64,000 nucleotides of DNA from Amyloporia xantha (Eukaryota; Basidiomycota; Agaricomycetes; Polyporales; Adustoporiaceae): positions 186,001-250,000 of the forward strand of contig JAYKKR010000044.1 in assembly GCA_036971615.1 (NCBI GenBank), written 5' to 3'. The notes beneath the pieces are model-generated. The model saw only the letters and a list, made by a program, of their open reading frames with translations, did not search any database and had not been told where the DNA came from. This document shows, piece after piece, positions 9,406-20,400 of the stretch (position 1 is its first letter; each line of letters begins with the position of its first letter). Both the position numbers and the translations under genes were made by a program.

Positions 9406-10955
9406 TGTTAGGGAAATGGGACTTTTAGTCCCAAAAGTATAGACTCATTTCTATGCTATTTATCCTTGCTACTTATCCATTTACTCTTATTTTCACTTTA
9501 GAAGTACCGCTTTTGCCCTATTTCTTTTATAATGCTTACTATGCTTACTGCGGTCTAGGTAAGTATTAAGACCGAAGCTACCTCAATTAGGTCGGTCTTA
9601 ATACTCCTATAGGATCACTGAGCTTCGCTCTCAAGGTCCTATCCAAGTCTCTGACTTGAAACCATGTCCAAACCCGCTCACAGCATCACCAACCGCAGTG
9701 CCTCCCTCACAGTTGCACTAGGAGTGGCACTAAGACCGAGGCCACTCCGAGGCTCACCAAGGCCTCATGTAGGCTACATAGCCTCGGTCTTGTTGCGCTG
9801 TATAGCCCCAGTCATAGCCTCGCTTATTGTTCTCGCTTGAGGCTATACAAAGGCTATACTGTGCCACTTGAAGGGCAGTGACTAGGACAATAGGAAAAAG
9901 CTTCGGACTTGATGTGCATGGTTAAAGCATGGTTAAAGCGAGGTAAAGGAATAGGTTAGAAGCCTCTGGTACTTAGAAGGAACATTTGAGTAGGTTCTAT
10001 TCTGCTTATTTAATCTTGTCTCAGGAAATGTATATAAGACCGCTCTCATGTACACTACAAAACATCATCTTTCCACCCAATCCATTTGTAAGCTTCAGTG
10101 CTACATTGAGACCTTGTCTCCTTCTCGGTTTTGTAGGACTTGCCATAGCTACGCGCTGGTATCAGACCTATCCCAGACTCGACAAACTACTTATAGCTTC
10201 GCGCTAAGTAGCGGTCTTCGGTATTGCTTCGCGCTACCTAAAGACCTTAGTCTGGCAACAATACTTGAGAAGGATTTGAGTATCATTGTATCGTTTGAAG
10301 TCCTACTTTGAAACCTTCTATTCATATCTTAAGACCTATCTGATAATACTCCAAGTCTATTCAATCTCTTCTATTCAAGTCTCTGTAGCCGGTATACAGA
10401 ACTTCACTGTGTCTCGGAATTGAAGACCTATTGCATTTGAGTTCAGTACAAGTAAGTAAGCCTGGCTCAAAGGTATTGACTTGTAACTCGTTGTGTGATC
10501 TGGTACAATCCCACTACCACGCCTTCGCCCTTTGGTCTTCAGTTAACTCTGGAAACCTTTCTTCATTCTATTCAAGTCTGGACTTGAATCCATTTGTATT
10601 CATCATTAGAAAGGCTAAAAAGCGGTCTTACTCCGGTCTTATTAGACTCAGACTAAGTACCCTTTGAGACCTCTATAGTGAAGTCTATTACTTCATTTCC
10701 TTATCAAAGCGGTCTTACTACGGTCTTACTAGACTTGTAATCAATACCCTTTGATACCTCTATAGTGGTATTAGCTTTCCTTTGAAGTCTATTGCTTCAT
10801 TTCCTTCACAAAGCGGTCTTACGTCGGTCTTACAAGGCTCGGACTAAAAGCCCTTTTTATACCATTAACAGGGTATTAGCCTTATTTTGAAGTCCAGTGC
10901 TTCATTTTGCATAACCTTTCTAGCTCGGTTTCAGCAGACCTTAGACCTATCCTAA
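9406..10955. mobile_element. 1.5-kb repetitive insertion in the EST1-like pseudogene, possible solo LTR
   Basis: The EST1-like coding sequence stops at about 10960 (minus) and resumes at about 9405. Between them is AT-richer DNA starting TGTTAGGGAAATGGG, with an inverted repeat gggacttttagtccc, a TATATAAG box (10031-10038) and many copies of cggtctta. No transposase or RT is present. TGTTA at the start and the TATA box suggest an LTR, but I could not find a clean matching 3' end or a target duplication, so it may be a partial or rearranged element. Confidence 0.5.
10618..10920. repeat. tandem aaagcggtcttac repeat, three diverged units
   Basis: Units begin at about 10619, 10706 and 10810 (spacing 87 and 104 bp). 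Each has a doubled cggtctta box, then ccctttga(g)acc, then tgaagtctattgcttcat. It forms the right part of the insertion in the EST1-like pseudogene. Confidence 0.6.
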
Positions 10956-12640
10956 GGGTCTCGCTGCAAAAGTCACCAGATCCATAACAGCCGGGGGAAG
11001 CGTGGGCTCGCTCGGGGATGGGATGGCGTCAGAGAGCATGGGGGAAGACTTGTGATGTGCGCATAGCGCCTCGGGAGGCACATCTTCATCATCAATGTCC
11101 ATCCTCTTCTCATCATCCTCCGCCTTCTTTGCCATTAACTTCACTCGTCCAGCTGCGGCGTTCGCCACTATCGGGCTGACGCTCGCCTTGCCGATGTGTG
11201 CTTCTCAACCTCCGATACCGGAGATGCGCCTGAGGACAGCGTTTGGCCGACCATATTCCAAGACGGCGCACAGGTTCACGACAGCCATCATGATCCAGTC
11301 GCATTCTTGAACAACGGCGCCTTCTAGATACGCCCCATAAGTTAGCATGTGTCCTTAAGGGTAAGAAGAACTAGCACACAACCCGAGCCTGTGGTCAGTG
11401 GGGCTTGCACCGAGGGTTGCCATAATTGAGAACCCTCGAGGCTAGTCCCAGGTACACGACCCGGGGAGAATGCTAGCATTTCACACGTGGCGATATTGAG
11501 AGATAGAACATGCTACAAACCTTCGATATAGAGCTTCTCCTCGAAGCGATCCAGTACGCGCCGGAAGTCGTCTAGCTGAATATTCGTGAAGAGAATGCTG
11601 TGCGGCAAGATGAAGAGCTCCGTGAGCCCCGCGTCCGGTGCCTGGCGACGTGCTTGGGCAGGGGGTGACCACAGCTGAAGGATAGACTCTCTTGCCGTGG
11701 TAAAGGGATGCAGCGCGATCATGCTGGTTTGATATTAGCCCTTCCCGTCATCAGGAATAGAGATCGATAATCACACACCTCCTCACGAAATGGTACGTCG
11801 CCCTCAACTCCTCATTGCTCGGGTCCTTCTCCCGACTCAGCAGCCCAAGGTGGTGATGCAGCTTGCCCGTGCCCGGTGTCAGCGCCAGTCCCCGCGCAAA
11901 CCACTCGCGCGCAATTTGGCGCCACTGCTCCTTCTCCAGCTCGAGCTCCATCAGCCTCGCGGCGGCGCACGCTGACGCTCGGGCTGTCATTCTGTTGACG
12001 ACGGGCATGAGACAGCGGCGAGTCGTCGATGTGCGCGGCAGGAGTTTGGTGGAGGGGATCTTTGGCTTGTCAGAGCTGTCATTATCGTCATCATCCGCGG
12101 GCTGAGGGACATCGAGGTGGACTCACAACAGAGCTGACGCTCCAGGTCTGGGGAGGCTACCTGAAGTAGTTTGCATGCTGTCAAGGAGGGCGCACACCGC
12201 CATGCGATACCGAGCGAGGTCACCTAGCGCTTCCACCCATGTACTGTGGAACTCCGCCAGGTTTTGCTCCTCGAGGAGACCGGAATAGAAGGAGTATACA
12301 TAGTAGATGTGAAATCCTGTAAGGATGAATTACGTAACACAGAAATGCTTTACCTGCAGATATTCGAGAGCGATGGGTGAATTGTGTGGTGGTCGCGCGG
12401 TGCGGTGCAGCGACTCAAGCAGTCTGAAGAAAGCATGTGTCCACAGGCAGATAATGAGATTGCAGTTTGATGGGATATTTTGTTGTGAGGCTCGCAATGA
12501 AGGCACGAGTAGTGTTCGTGTGAGCAGCTGACCTAGAGCCCAATAAGCCAAATACTGAGAAAAATGATCTCTAATTTCTGCGACACAGGATCTGACTTGA
12601 AGCATGGAGTTGAGACGACTTGAAGGAGTTGCCAAAACAG

Positions 12641-13324
12641 GCGAACTTCCAGTAGGCGCCCATATAGCCGCGCTTCAATGGATGCATAATTTGAGCAATA
12701 CTCCCGGGGCGTTAATTGCTAAGTAAAACAGAATGGTTGAGGGGATTATATGATGTATAATGGACATTCTGGCTGCTTAAACTCTTGACTCTGGGCAGCA
12801 CGAACATATGCTTTTCCTTTGGCACAGTCGGTGTCCTTGCACGGTCACATGACCGTTGCGAGACTCGGTATGGTTTGGCTCTGGGTGCAATGTGAGTGCT
12901 GTCTCTTCTATGTCCGTCTGCCTTAGAGATACATCTAATCTAGGTTGGCTATTTCAATTCAAGCACTACACTATTCTTGGCTAGTAAACTGTTAATACTT
13001 GATAGGGTAGTCAATATGTGGCAGTTTGTTTTGGTATAGAACAAATACATTCAAGTTAGGGGCCAGTCTGACTCGCTGAGGTGAGTCTAGCAGTAATAAT
13101 TGGCATAAAATCAGACCTAGTGACCCTCACACAGCCCAGTTTTTCAAAAGTATGAACAGGACTTTTTGCGAGTCTGAGCCTGCTCTGGCGATGGTGCACG
13201 CAGCCGCTTCGCAGTGCGGAGCTCTGAAGACCCAGTCCTCCGAGCCGAGGGGCCGGCAGGGATGTACAATGAGGTAGATGTATTCGTTAGCATCAGAATA
13301 TCATTTTCCCCTTCCGTGGTGAGC
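12641..13324. other. intergenic, no gene recognised
   Basis: Lies between the 5' side of the EST1-like pseudogene and the 3' end of the MULE transposase gene. The left terminal inverted repeat of the MULE should be here if the transposon is complete, but I could not pick it out by eye. Confidence 0.4.
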
Positions 13325-13415
13325 TCAGGCTAGAGCATGAACCTGCAATCAGAAATATGCACAGCTCGCTGGACAAGACGAAACTCACCTGGATGGGCTG
13401 GTATCCATGTGGCGG
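13325..13415 (-). pseudogene. 3' tail of the MULE transposase gene, separated by the LTR composite
   Basis: Reading the minus strand across the composite, the codons before 27274 (SDLRTADIP) continue in frame into 13415 and below (PHGYQPIQ). They reach a donor GTGAGT, and after an intron ending TTGCAG a few codons reach TGA at 13325-13327. This continuity shows that 13416-27273 is one insertion into the gene. Confidence 0.65.
13412..13415. other. left target-site duplication gcgg of the composite
   Basis: gcgg directly before the TGTAAGG of the left LTR, matching gcgg after the right LTR at 27274-27277. If the first T of the LTR is counted, the duplication is gcggt, the usual 5 bp of Ty3 elements. 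Confidence 0.65.
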
Positions 13416-13559
13416 TGTAAGGAATGGGTACGCGCTACCCTATGAACGGACGGTAGGGCAGGACGAGACAGCGGAACGGAGGAGATGCGATCACGCGGGA
13501 CAAAAGAGCTCGGCGGAAGCCAGCATGGCATTCGAACGGAACGACTACAGGACGGAACG

Positions 13560-14359
13560 CTAATCTACGGTCGACAAGTCGATGGGAGCGTCGGGCCCTT
13601 CCCCGCCGACGTCAGAGAACGAGCGGTGGTGCGGGGGACGATAAATAGTCTCCCGATGGTAACGGAAATCCTCCTCCGCAGGGGTACGGGCCCGCGAGGG
13701 ACCTCCCTCCCGACGTCCTCCCCTCCCTCCCAGAGCATGAGCGGCAACATGGATCGAGTGCTCTAGGTCTTCGAACGCCCGCGGATAGGGACGCATACGG
13801 TCCAAAGTGTCCGAGAACTGGCGGGCGACAAGTTCGAGCCGTTCTAAAGCTTCATCGGTACGTTCCTCGGCGATGCGGGGAGGGGTCCAGAAGGCCTCTT
13901 CCGTGTACAACGGGAGGGGAGGCGGAGTACCAGCTTCGTCCCGCTGCGCATTGGAACGAACCTCGTCAGGGCTCCAGGCGATCCCAGGATAGGGGACTGC
14001 ACCGCGATGGCTCAGGGAGGAGCGGAAGATCGAGTCGATGTAGTGGACGAGCTCGCGGAGGGTGACGAAGGCAGTGAGTGGAGGGAGCGTGAGGTTCCCC
14101 GCGGCTATGGCTTGGGCTCGAGCTTCATAGGCAAGGCGCTGCGGGACGGGACGTGAGGGGAAGGAAAGAGAAGTAAAAGAGAAGGTGGACAAACCAGCAG
14201 CCAGCGCACTCCGTGCGCCCAGGCAAGCCAAGCAGCCGGATCGGAAGGGCGGAATGAAGGCTCAACAACGCACTCAGCGCGAAGCACGTCTACGAGGAGG
14301 AGGTAGCGGCGGACGTGGAGGGAACCGATGGGGTCGGTGGGTTCGGCAGGCTCAGACAT
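13560..14359 (-). CDS. LTR-encoded antisense spliced protein, copy A
   Basis: ATG at 14359; exon 1 is 14195-14359 (55 codons) and ends at a GTTTGT donor. A 56-nt pyrimidine-rich intron ends CCCGCAG, and exon 2 is 14138-13560. The spliced protein has about 247 residues. I do not recognise it. Exon 1 ends with PSDPAAWLAWAHGVRWLL; exon 2 has a helical centre and a Gly/Arg-rich then acidic tail ending DLSTVD. No membrane segment or catalytic motif is visible. The gene is antisense to gag-pol and lies wholly within the LTR, so each transposition would copy it twice. All three copies are open, with one residue difference (R in A, Q in B and C). Confidence 0.7.
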
Positions 14360-14429
14360 GGCGAATGAGGCGAAGGGAGGGAAGAGCGCGCGGAAGGAGG
14401 ATAAGTAAGTCAGGGGAAGAGTCGGAGGG

Positions 14430-14500
14430 AGGCAGCGGGAGGTAGCGGGAGGAAGCGGGAGGGAGAGTGACGTGGCAGCGCACGCGGGACGAGGTATATA
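14430..14500. promoter_or_regulatory. LTR promoter region with symmetrical TATATA and gcgggagg repeats
   Basis: A TATATA box at about 14495-14500 reads the same on both strands. It lies about 390 bp before the LTR end (gag-pol sense) and about 136 bp before the antisense ATG at 14359. Between TATA and that ATG are tandem gcgggagg units. This could be a bidirectional promoter serving gag-pol and the antisense gene. The arrangement is repeated in copy C and, inverted, in copy B. Confidence 0.4.
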
Positions 14501-14890
14501 TGAGGAAGGGGGACGAGGCGGAGGGGGCATCTACCATCTGGTACGAGCTGCGACTGGGACTTTGACTTTCACGCGACCGGGTTTTCTTGCTCAGCGGAGC
14601 ATACTGCGTTTTACTTCTACGAGAGGGCGAGCAAGCGGCTTGACCCATTTTACTGCGATTCGGGATACCTACTGCGTACTGAGGACTGCGACTGCGACTT
14701 GACTGGGATAGCACACATAGAGCGTCCCCCATATACCTACGAGTCTCTAGCTCAATCAATTCTTTTCTCTCTTGCTCATCCTCCGTGCCAGACGCTGCGA
14801 ACGTCTTCACTCCCCTTCCCCTTCGACTCATTGATCTGTTCCTTCCAGGTGTGCTTATCGCACAGCGGGAGGAGCACCAAGCCTTACAAG

Positions 14891-14907
14891 TGGAGCCCAC
14901 CGCGAGG
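14891..14907 (+). promoter_or_regulatory. candidate tRNA primer-binding site
   Basis: TGGAGCCCACCGCGAGG starts two bases after the CCTTACA end of LTR A. TGG is the complement of the tRNA CCA end and this spacing is normal for LTR elements. It marks copy A as a 5' LTR for plus-strand gag-pol. The tRNA species was not identified. Confidence 0.55.
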
Positions 14908-15459
14908 GGAATCTTATAGTTCGAAGACTTCGTTCGCGCACCATCGCCGTGCCGGACCGTACTCTACAGCAAGAACTTCTCTTAGCCCAGAACAGTCCTA
15001 TCTCCCCCGACTAGATCTCGACCTTCCTCACTTTCCCCTCCGACCGGCCGTGTTCGACGACTCGGACTCGGATAACCCTTTCGACGTCAGAATCCCTCCC
15101 TTCCGGTCACAAAGCAACACGCGCTCTGTATCCCTCGAACATCCTTCGCCTCCGCTCCATTCCCCAGTAAACCACGAGCCACCGGCGGAAGGAAGGAGTA
15201 CCGAAGAAACATCCACAATCTCATCAGTCACCGAATCATCCGTGACCCCGTCAACCCGCTCATCTCCCATTCCTCCTGAACGTCCACGCCGACGAACGAT
15301 TTCGGCACCACCCTCAGTACAAGTCAAACGCGAGGTCGTCGAGCCTACCATCCTGTCGACATACATAGATCCCGCGAGCATACCACTCCCTCCATCACGA
15401 GCGAGCTCGCCCGTCCCGCACCTACCCAATCGACGAGTGCTACAGTACCCGCGCGTGCC
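14908..15459 (+). CDS. Ser/Pro-rich open leader upstream of gag
   Basis: An open frame that begins in the LTR (ATG 14699) runs through the leader to 15553, one base out of phase with gag. Its leader part is rich in Ser, Pro and acidic residues (DDSDSDNPFDV, PPERPRRRTISAPP) and ends near a polyproline stretch. It may be an N-terminal extension of gag separated by a small indel near 15420, or a short upstream protein. Confidence 0.35.
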
Positions 15460-17490
15460 ATGCCTACTTCATCCATGCCCGTGCGAGGGGCGAAGACGGC
15501 GCCGACCTTTGACGGGGAACCGCGCAATCTACTGCGATATTTCGAGGATCTAGAGGACCTGTGCGCGGCAGCAGGGATTACAACGGAAGAAGAGAAGATA
15601 CGGTACGCGCTGAAGTACCTGACGGTGGAACAAGAGGAACTATGGAAGACGGCGGATGGGGCCACTGGGCGGGTGTATTTGGTGTTTAAGCGAGGGGTGA
15701 AGGCCTTGTACCCGGGGGCGGACGGAGACAAGAGGTACACCGCGGCAGACCTCGATCGCATAGCACAGTCGGCGCGAGACAAGGGGGTGCGGACGAGGGG
15801 GGAGGAGGCCGCATATTATCGAGAGTATTCCCCGGTCGCAGCCTTCCTGATATCGAAGAGCAAGATAGCGGCGCGGCACAGGGACGAAGTGTACATGCGC
15901 GGGTTTGGGGAGGAAGAACTGCGGACGATTACCCGGAGGGCGGAGATCGCAGAACCCGACCACGACCCGGACGACCCGTGGGGGATGGATGTAATGCACA
16001 AGGTGGCGCAGAAGTGCCTCCCGGGAGTAGGAGGAGGAGCCGTGGGAGGGGGCGGAAGAGACACAGCAGGGACGAGCGGGACGACAGCGCCTCCAGCAGC
16101 GACCGCGGTGGTAAAGACGGAGGGCGTGGACTTGGCGCTCTTCAACCAGACGATACAGATGATGCAGGTGTTCTTGGCGGGACGCAGCGGAGGAGCGGGA
16201 GGGGCGCCGCGGACCGGGGGAGGGGTCGTGCAAGGAGCGGGAGGAGCGCCGGGCAACTTCCTGTGCAACTTCTGTGGGGACCCGGAGCACTTCATGCGGA
16301 ACTGTGGGATTATCCTCCAGTATATCCTTGACCGGAAGATCTACCGGGACGAGACTGGGAAAGTACGGCTCCCGAACAGCATGTTCGTTCCGCGCGGCCT
16401 GCCTGGAGAGTACATGAAGGATCGAGTGGACTTGTGGCACGCCCAGAACCCTGGGCAACTGGTACGAGTCGCGGGGAACGAGCGACAGGCCCCTCCGCAC
16501 TTGGCCGCGAATCTTTTCCAGATATACGAGGGCGTGAACATGGTGGAGATGAGGGACGAAGGTTCGTCGGATGAGGAAGATCCGTCGGAAAGGGTCCGGG
16601 TTCTCCAAGCAGAGTTGGCGCGGGCGAAGAAGAAGGAAGTGCGGTTCGAAGAAGTGAAGAAGACAGGGGCGAGGACGGGGGCGGCGTTGCGGGGCCCAGG
16701 AGGGAAACCGCCGGGGATACCTGCGGCCAACATACCACGGACGAGCGAGGAAAAGGCTAAGGGAAGCGAAGGAAAGGGGGCGGGAGGAACCATGGGGCAA
16801 TACAAGTACCAGACGGAGATCGAACAACGGTACTCGGTGGCGGAAGCGACGAAGAAGCTCTACGGGACGAAGGTGGAGATGACGGTGGGGAAGGTGCTGG
16901 TGATCTCGGCAGGGGTGCGGAAGGAAGTGAAGGGGGATGTGACGACGTCGCGGGTAGCCACTGCCGGTCTGGTAGAAGTCGACGACGAGGACCATTGGGA
17001 GGACGCGAAGGAAACCTTCCAGGTTACGGAAGGAGGGGCGAGTATTGGGCACGACTCCCTGGCGCTGCGAGCGGTGGAACCAGTTATCGAAGGGAAGTTC
17101 ACATGCGAGTGTGTGCTCGATGGCGGGGCGCAGATCGTGGCCATGCGGAAGGACATCTGGGAGAAGACAGGGATCGTCCTGAAGCCTGACGAAGCCATTA
17201 CGATGGAGACAGCCAACAGCGCACAAGTGAAAACGGTCGGGAAGGCGCAAAACGTACGTTTCACGTTCAGGAGCGTTGACCTGTACCTCCAGCTGCAGGT
17301 GCTGGACGACGCGCCGTTCGAAGTCCTCCTGGGACGGCCCTTCTTTGCTCTGACTGCTTGCGAAACGCGGGACTTCCCCTCCGGCGAACAACAAATCACT
17401 CTTACGGACCCGGAGACAGGGGAACGGGTGATGGTGGCGACAAAACCGCGGAACGGTCGACGGAAGCCATCCGCGGCGGGTTTTCAATAG
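15460..17490 (+). CDS. gag: gag with CCHC knuckle and C-terminal aspartic protease
   Basis: 676 codons, intact. The N-terminal capsid-like part begins with the conserved PVRGAKTAPTFDGEPRNLLRYF and includes ALKYLTVEQEELW. A Gly-rich linker follows, then the knuckle CNFCGDPEHFMRNC at about residue 270. A charged region precedes a retropepsin-like domain with CVLDGGAQIVAMRKD (DGG where DSG/DTG is usual) and LLGRPFF. This gag type is widespread in agaricomycete Ty3 elements. The strand opposite also holds a long open frame, a by-product of the GC-rich codon use and not a gene. The pol frame follows in another phase. Confidence 0.9.
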   Translation: MPTSSMPVRGAKTAPTFDGEPRNLLRYFEDLEDLCAAAGITTEEEKIRYALKYLTVEQEELWKTADGATGRVYLVFKRGVKALYPGADGDKRYTAADLDRIAQSARDKGVRTRGEEAAYYREYSPVAAFLISKSKIAARHRDEVYMRGFGEEELRTITRRAEIAEPDHDPDDPWGMDVMHKVAQKCLPGVGGGAVGGGGRDTAGTSGTTAPPAATAVVKTEGVDLALFNQTIQMMQVFLAGRSGGAGGAPRTGGGVVQGAGGAPGNFLCNFCGDPEHFMRNCGIILQYILDRKIYRDETGKVRLPNSMFVPRGLPGEYMKDRVDLWHAQNPGQLVRVAGNERQAPPHLAANLFQIYEGVNMVEMRDEGSSDEEDPSERVRVLQAELARAKKKEVRFEEVKKTGARTGAALRGPGGKPPGIPAANIPRTSEEKAKGSEGKGAGGTMGQYKYQTEIEQRYSVAEATKKLYGTKVEMTVGKVLVISAGVRKEVKGDVTTSRVATAGLVEVDDEDHWEDAKETFQVTEGGASIGHDSLALRAVEPVIEGKFTCECVLDGGAQIVAMRKDIWEKTGIVLKPDEAITMETANSAQVKTVGKAQNVRFTFRSVDLYLQLQVLDDAPFEVLLGRPFFALTACETRDFPSGEQQITLTDPETGERVMVATKPRNGRRKPSAAGFQ

Positions 17491-20400
17491 TCGAGGATGC
17501 GGGCAACGCTCGCAGAGACGCACTCGTACGTTTATACTCTCTGTATACCCCTTCCGACCCGATAGATAGAGCAGGCAAATCGGCGGAGAGGAGCACTGCG
17601 CGGGGGGAAGAAGAGAGGGGTAATCGCACCCGGGTGTCGTCGTCTCGTCTGGACAATTCGCACATATCATGTATCGGCAAGGATATTCAGTCTCAATGCA
17701 TTTCTGTTTCCTCCTATGTGCCGCGCGAACCCAAGATGAACGAACGACCACTGGTGGTGCAAGCAGGGAAGAAGAGGATACACTTAACGCGGGAGGGAGG
17801 ACTTGTAGTGCCGGAAGGGAGCGGAAGGAGCGGGAAGGAAGGATTCTGGGTAGAAGAAGACGAGGTGGTACATGCGTACGCCTACAAGAAGGTAGCGAAC
17901 AAGGTAAGGCCGGTGGCGACGACGCTACCTGAAGAATTTCGAATCGTGCGAAGAGCGCCAGGGGACCCCCTGAGGAACCTACCGGAGCTGCCTCGTCGGC
18001 CGCCCGAGTTCCACCCGCAGGGGCGTTATATGGACGAGCGGAGGAAGGCGTTGGACGTAGGGGGGGGGATTCCTGTGGCCAGAGGAAGTGAAGTTGGTGG
18101 ACTTTTTAGTGGGACAGCACGAGCGGGTGTTCGCCTGGGACGAGACGGAGAAGGGAAGGTTCTCGGACGAATACTTCGACCCGGTCATGATTCCGACGGT
18201 GGAACACGTTTCGTGGGTGCTGAAGAACATCCCTATCCCGCCGGGAATCTTTGATCAGGTCGTACAAATCATCAAGGACAAGATCGCTTCGGGGGTGTAC
18301 GAGCCTTCGAACTCGTCGTACCGGTCCAGGTGGTTCTGCGTGGTAAAGAAAGACGGGAAGTCCCTCCGGTTGGTGCACGATCTACAACCCCTAAACGGCG
18401 TAGCTATCAAGGACGCGGCGGTTCCCCCACTGGTAGAACATTTGGCGGAGTCCTTTGGGGGAAGGGGATGTTATGGGATCCTGGACCTATACGTAGCTTT
18501 CGACCAGCGGACCCTGGACGCCCGGTCTCGGGACATCACCTCGTTCCAGACGCCGCTGGGGGCATTTCGGCTGACCTCGATTCCGATGGGGTATACCAAT
18601 TCTGCGCAAATTATGCATGGGGATGTGACCTTCATCCTGCAGGACGAGATTCCGCATGTCACGGTCCCGTTCATCGATGACGTGCCAATTAAAGGGCCAA
18701 AGACCCGGTACGAGCTGGAAGGGGGGTATGAGACAATTGAGGGGAACCCAGGGATAAGGCGATTCGTGTGGGAACACCTACAGAACGTAAATCGGGTGTT
18801 GCAACGGATCGGGAACGTGGGAGGGACGTTCTCGGGGAAGAAGGCGTATTTGTGCGTTCCAGAGGTGGTGGTAGTAGGGCACCGATGCACGTACGAGGGA
18901 GGGTCCCGGAGGAGTCCCGAGTGCAGAAGATCAAGGATTGGCCGCGGTGCGAGACGGTAACAAACGTGCGAGGATTTTTGGGGACCTGCGGGCTGGTGCG
19001 GATGTTCGTAAAGGACTTCGGAAAAATGGCGCGCCCACTCAACGACCTGCTTCGGAAGGGAGCCGACTTCGTATGGGAGGAGGCGCAGGAGGACGCTATG
19101 CGGAAGCTGAAGGACGCAGTAATCAACTCGCCCGCGCTCGTCCCGATTGACTATGGGTCCGAACGGGAGGTAATTCTGGCAGTGGATTCATCGTGGATCG
19201 GGGTGGGGTTCGTGATCTTACAGAAAGGGGAGGACGGGAAGAGAAGGCCAAACCGGTTCGGGTCCATAACGTGGAACGAACGCGAATCCCGATACTCGCA
19301 AGCCAAGCTGGAGCTGTTTGGGTTGTTCCGGGCACTGCGAGCGTGCCGGATCTACATTATCGGAGTGAAGAAGCTGGACGTCGAAGTCGACGCCAAATAT
19401 ATTAAGGGGATGCTAAATAACCCAGACATCCAACCAAACGCCACTATCAACAGATGGATCGCTGGGATCCTCCTATTCGACTTCAAGCTGGTACACGTGC
19501 CGGGGAAACGGCACGCGGGGGCGGATGGGCTTTCGTGGCGGGGAGCAGCGGAAGAAGACCCGGAAGAGGAAGATGACTTCGAAGAGTGGATTGACGAGGT
19601 GTACGTGTTCACCATGGAGGTCTTGAATACGCCGGGAGGGAAGAGGAACGAGGAGGGACTCATGGTGTGGTCGCTGGACGCGGGAGAGGGGGTAGAGATC
19701 CCAGAGGTCGGCAACGGAGGGGCGCGGGAGGAAAGGGTGCGGAAGGTAGACGAATTTCTACGAGACCCGAGGCGGCCGGAAGGAATGGACGAAAGGCAGT
19801 TCACCTCGTTCGTCCGTTACGCTAGCAAGTTCTTTGTCAAAGGGGGAGGCTCTGGAAGAAAGATAAAGGAGGGAAGCACAAGGTGGTGGTGGAGAAAGGG
19901 AAACGGTACGGCCTGATGAAAGAGGCGCACGACTCCCTCGGGCACAAGGGGATCTTCACGGTGCGCGCCCGGCTCCTCGAACGATTCTGGTGGGTTAGTC
20001 TCGATCACGACGTAAAATGGTATGTGGGAAGCTGCCATGAGTGTCAGCTCCGCAAGGCGCACAAGTACCACATCCCACCGACGGTACCTATGCCGGGGGG
20101 GCTGTTTTCGAAGGTGCACATGGACTCGATGCACATGCCAACAGCATACGGGTACACGCATATCGTCCAAGCGCGTTGTTCCCTGTCATCTTACCCAGAA
20201 TGGCGGATGCTGCGGAAGGAGACAGGAGTGACGATTGGAAACTTCATCTATGAGGAGCTGCTGTGTCGGTGGGGAGCGGTGGAGGAGATTGTTACGGATA
20301 ACGGGACACCATTTGTCGCGGCGTTGGAACACCTGCGGGAACGGTACAAAATCAACCATATTCGAATCTCAGCGTACAACTCACAGGCGAACGGGATCGT

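Larger units (their letters stand above)
8524..12640 (-). pseudogene. EST1/SMG7-like telomerase and RNA-decay factor, broken
   Basis: Minus-strand exons match the EST1/SMG5-7 family in order. A FIASLTTKYPIKLQ segment lies near 12500, then RLLESLHR...ALEYLQ (ends 12354), YYVYSFYSGLLEE and WVEALGDLARYRMAV (12316-12161). The TPR-like ARGLALTPGTGKLHHHLGLL (11991-11779) follows, then ALHPFTTARES (11723-11521). A WIMMAVVNLCAVLEYGRPNA exon begins near 11310, and STLNPYITIFLTFLATTLK lies near 9310. Family members bind RNA/DNA and act in telomerase recruitment or nonsense-mediated decay. The copy is dead: there are reading-frame changes around 12316-12450, a TGA at 11204-11206, a 1.5-kb insertion from 9406, and frame changes near the C-terminus. 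Confidence 0.72.
13416..14888 (+). repeat. 5' LTR (copy A) of the composite
   Basis: 1473 bp with complementary 7-bp ends TGTAAGG/CCTTACA. It differs from the other two copies at no fewer than three places: 13656 (a versus g), 13711 (c versus t) and a G run near 14430 (three versus four G). The repeat border at 14888 is followed after two bases by TGGAGCCCACCGCGAGG. It contains a spliced gene on the opposite strand (13560-14359). Confidence 0.85.

Noticed and set aside
14699..15553. Independent 284-codon protein
   Set aside because: It begins in the LTR, crosses the primer site and ends in gag in the wrong frame; treated as a leader or gag extension.
15640..17751. 703-codon open frame on the minus strand
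   Set aside because: It is fully antisense to an intact gag with a clear zinc knuckle and protease, is rich in Arg/His/Pro as expected from complementary GC-rich codons, and has no motif.
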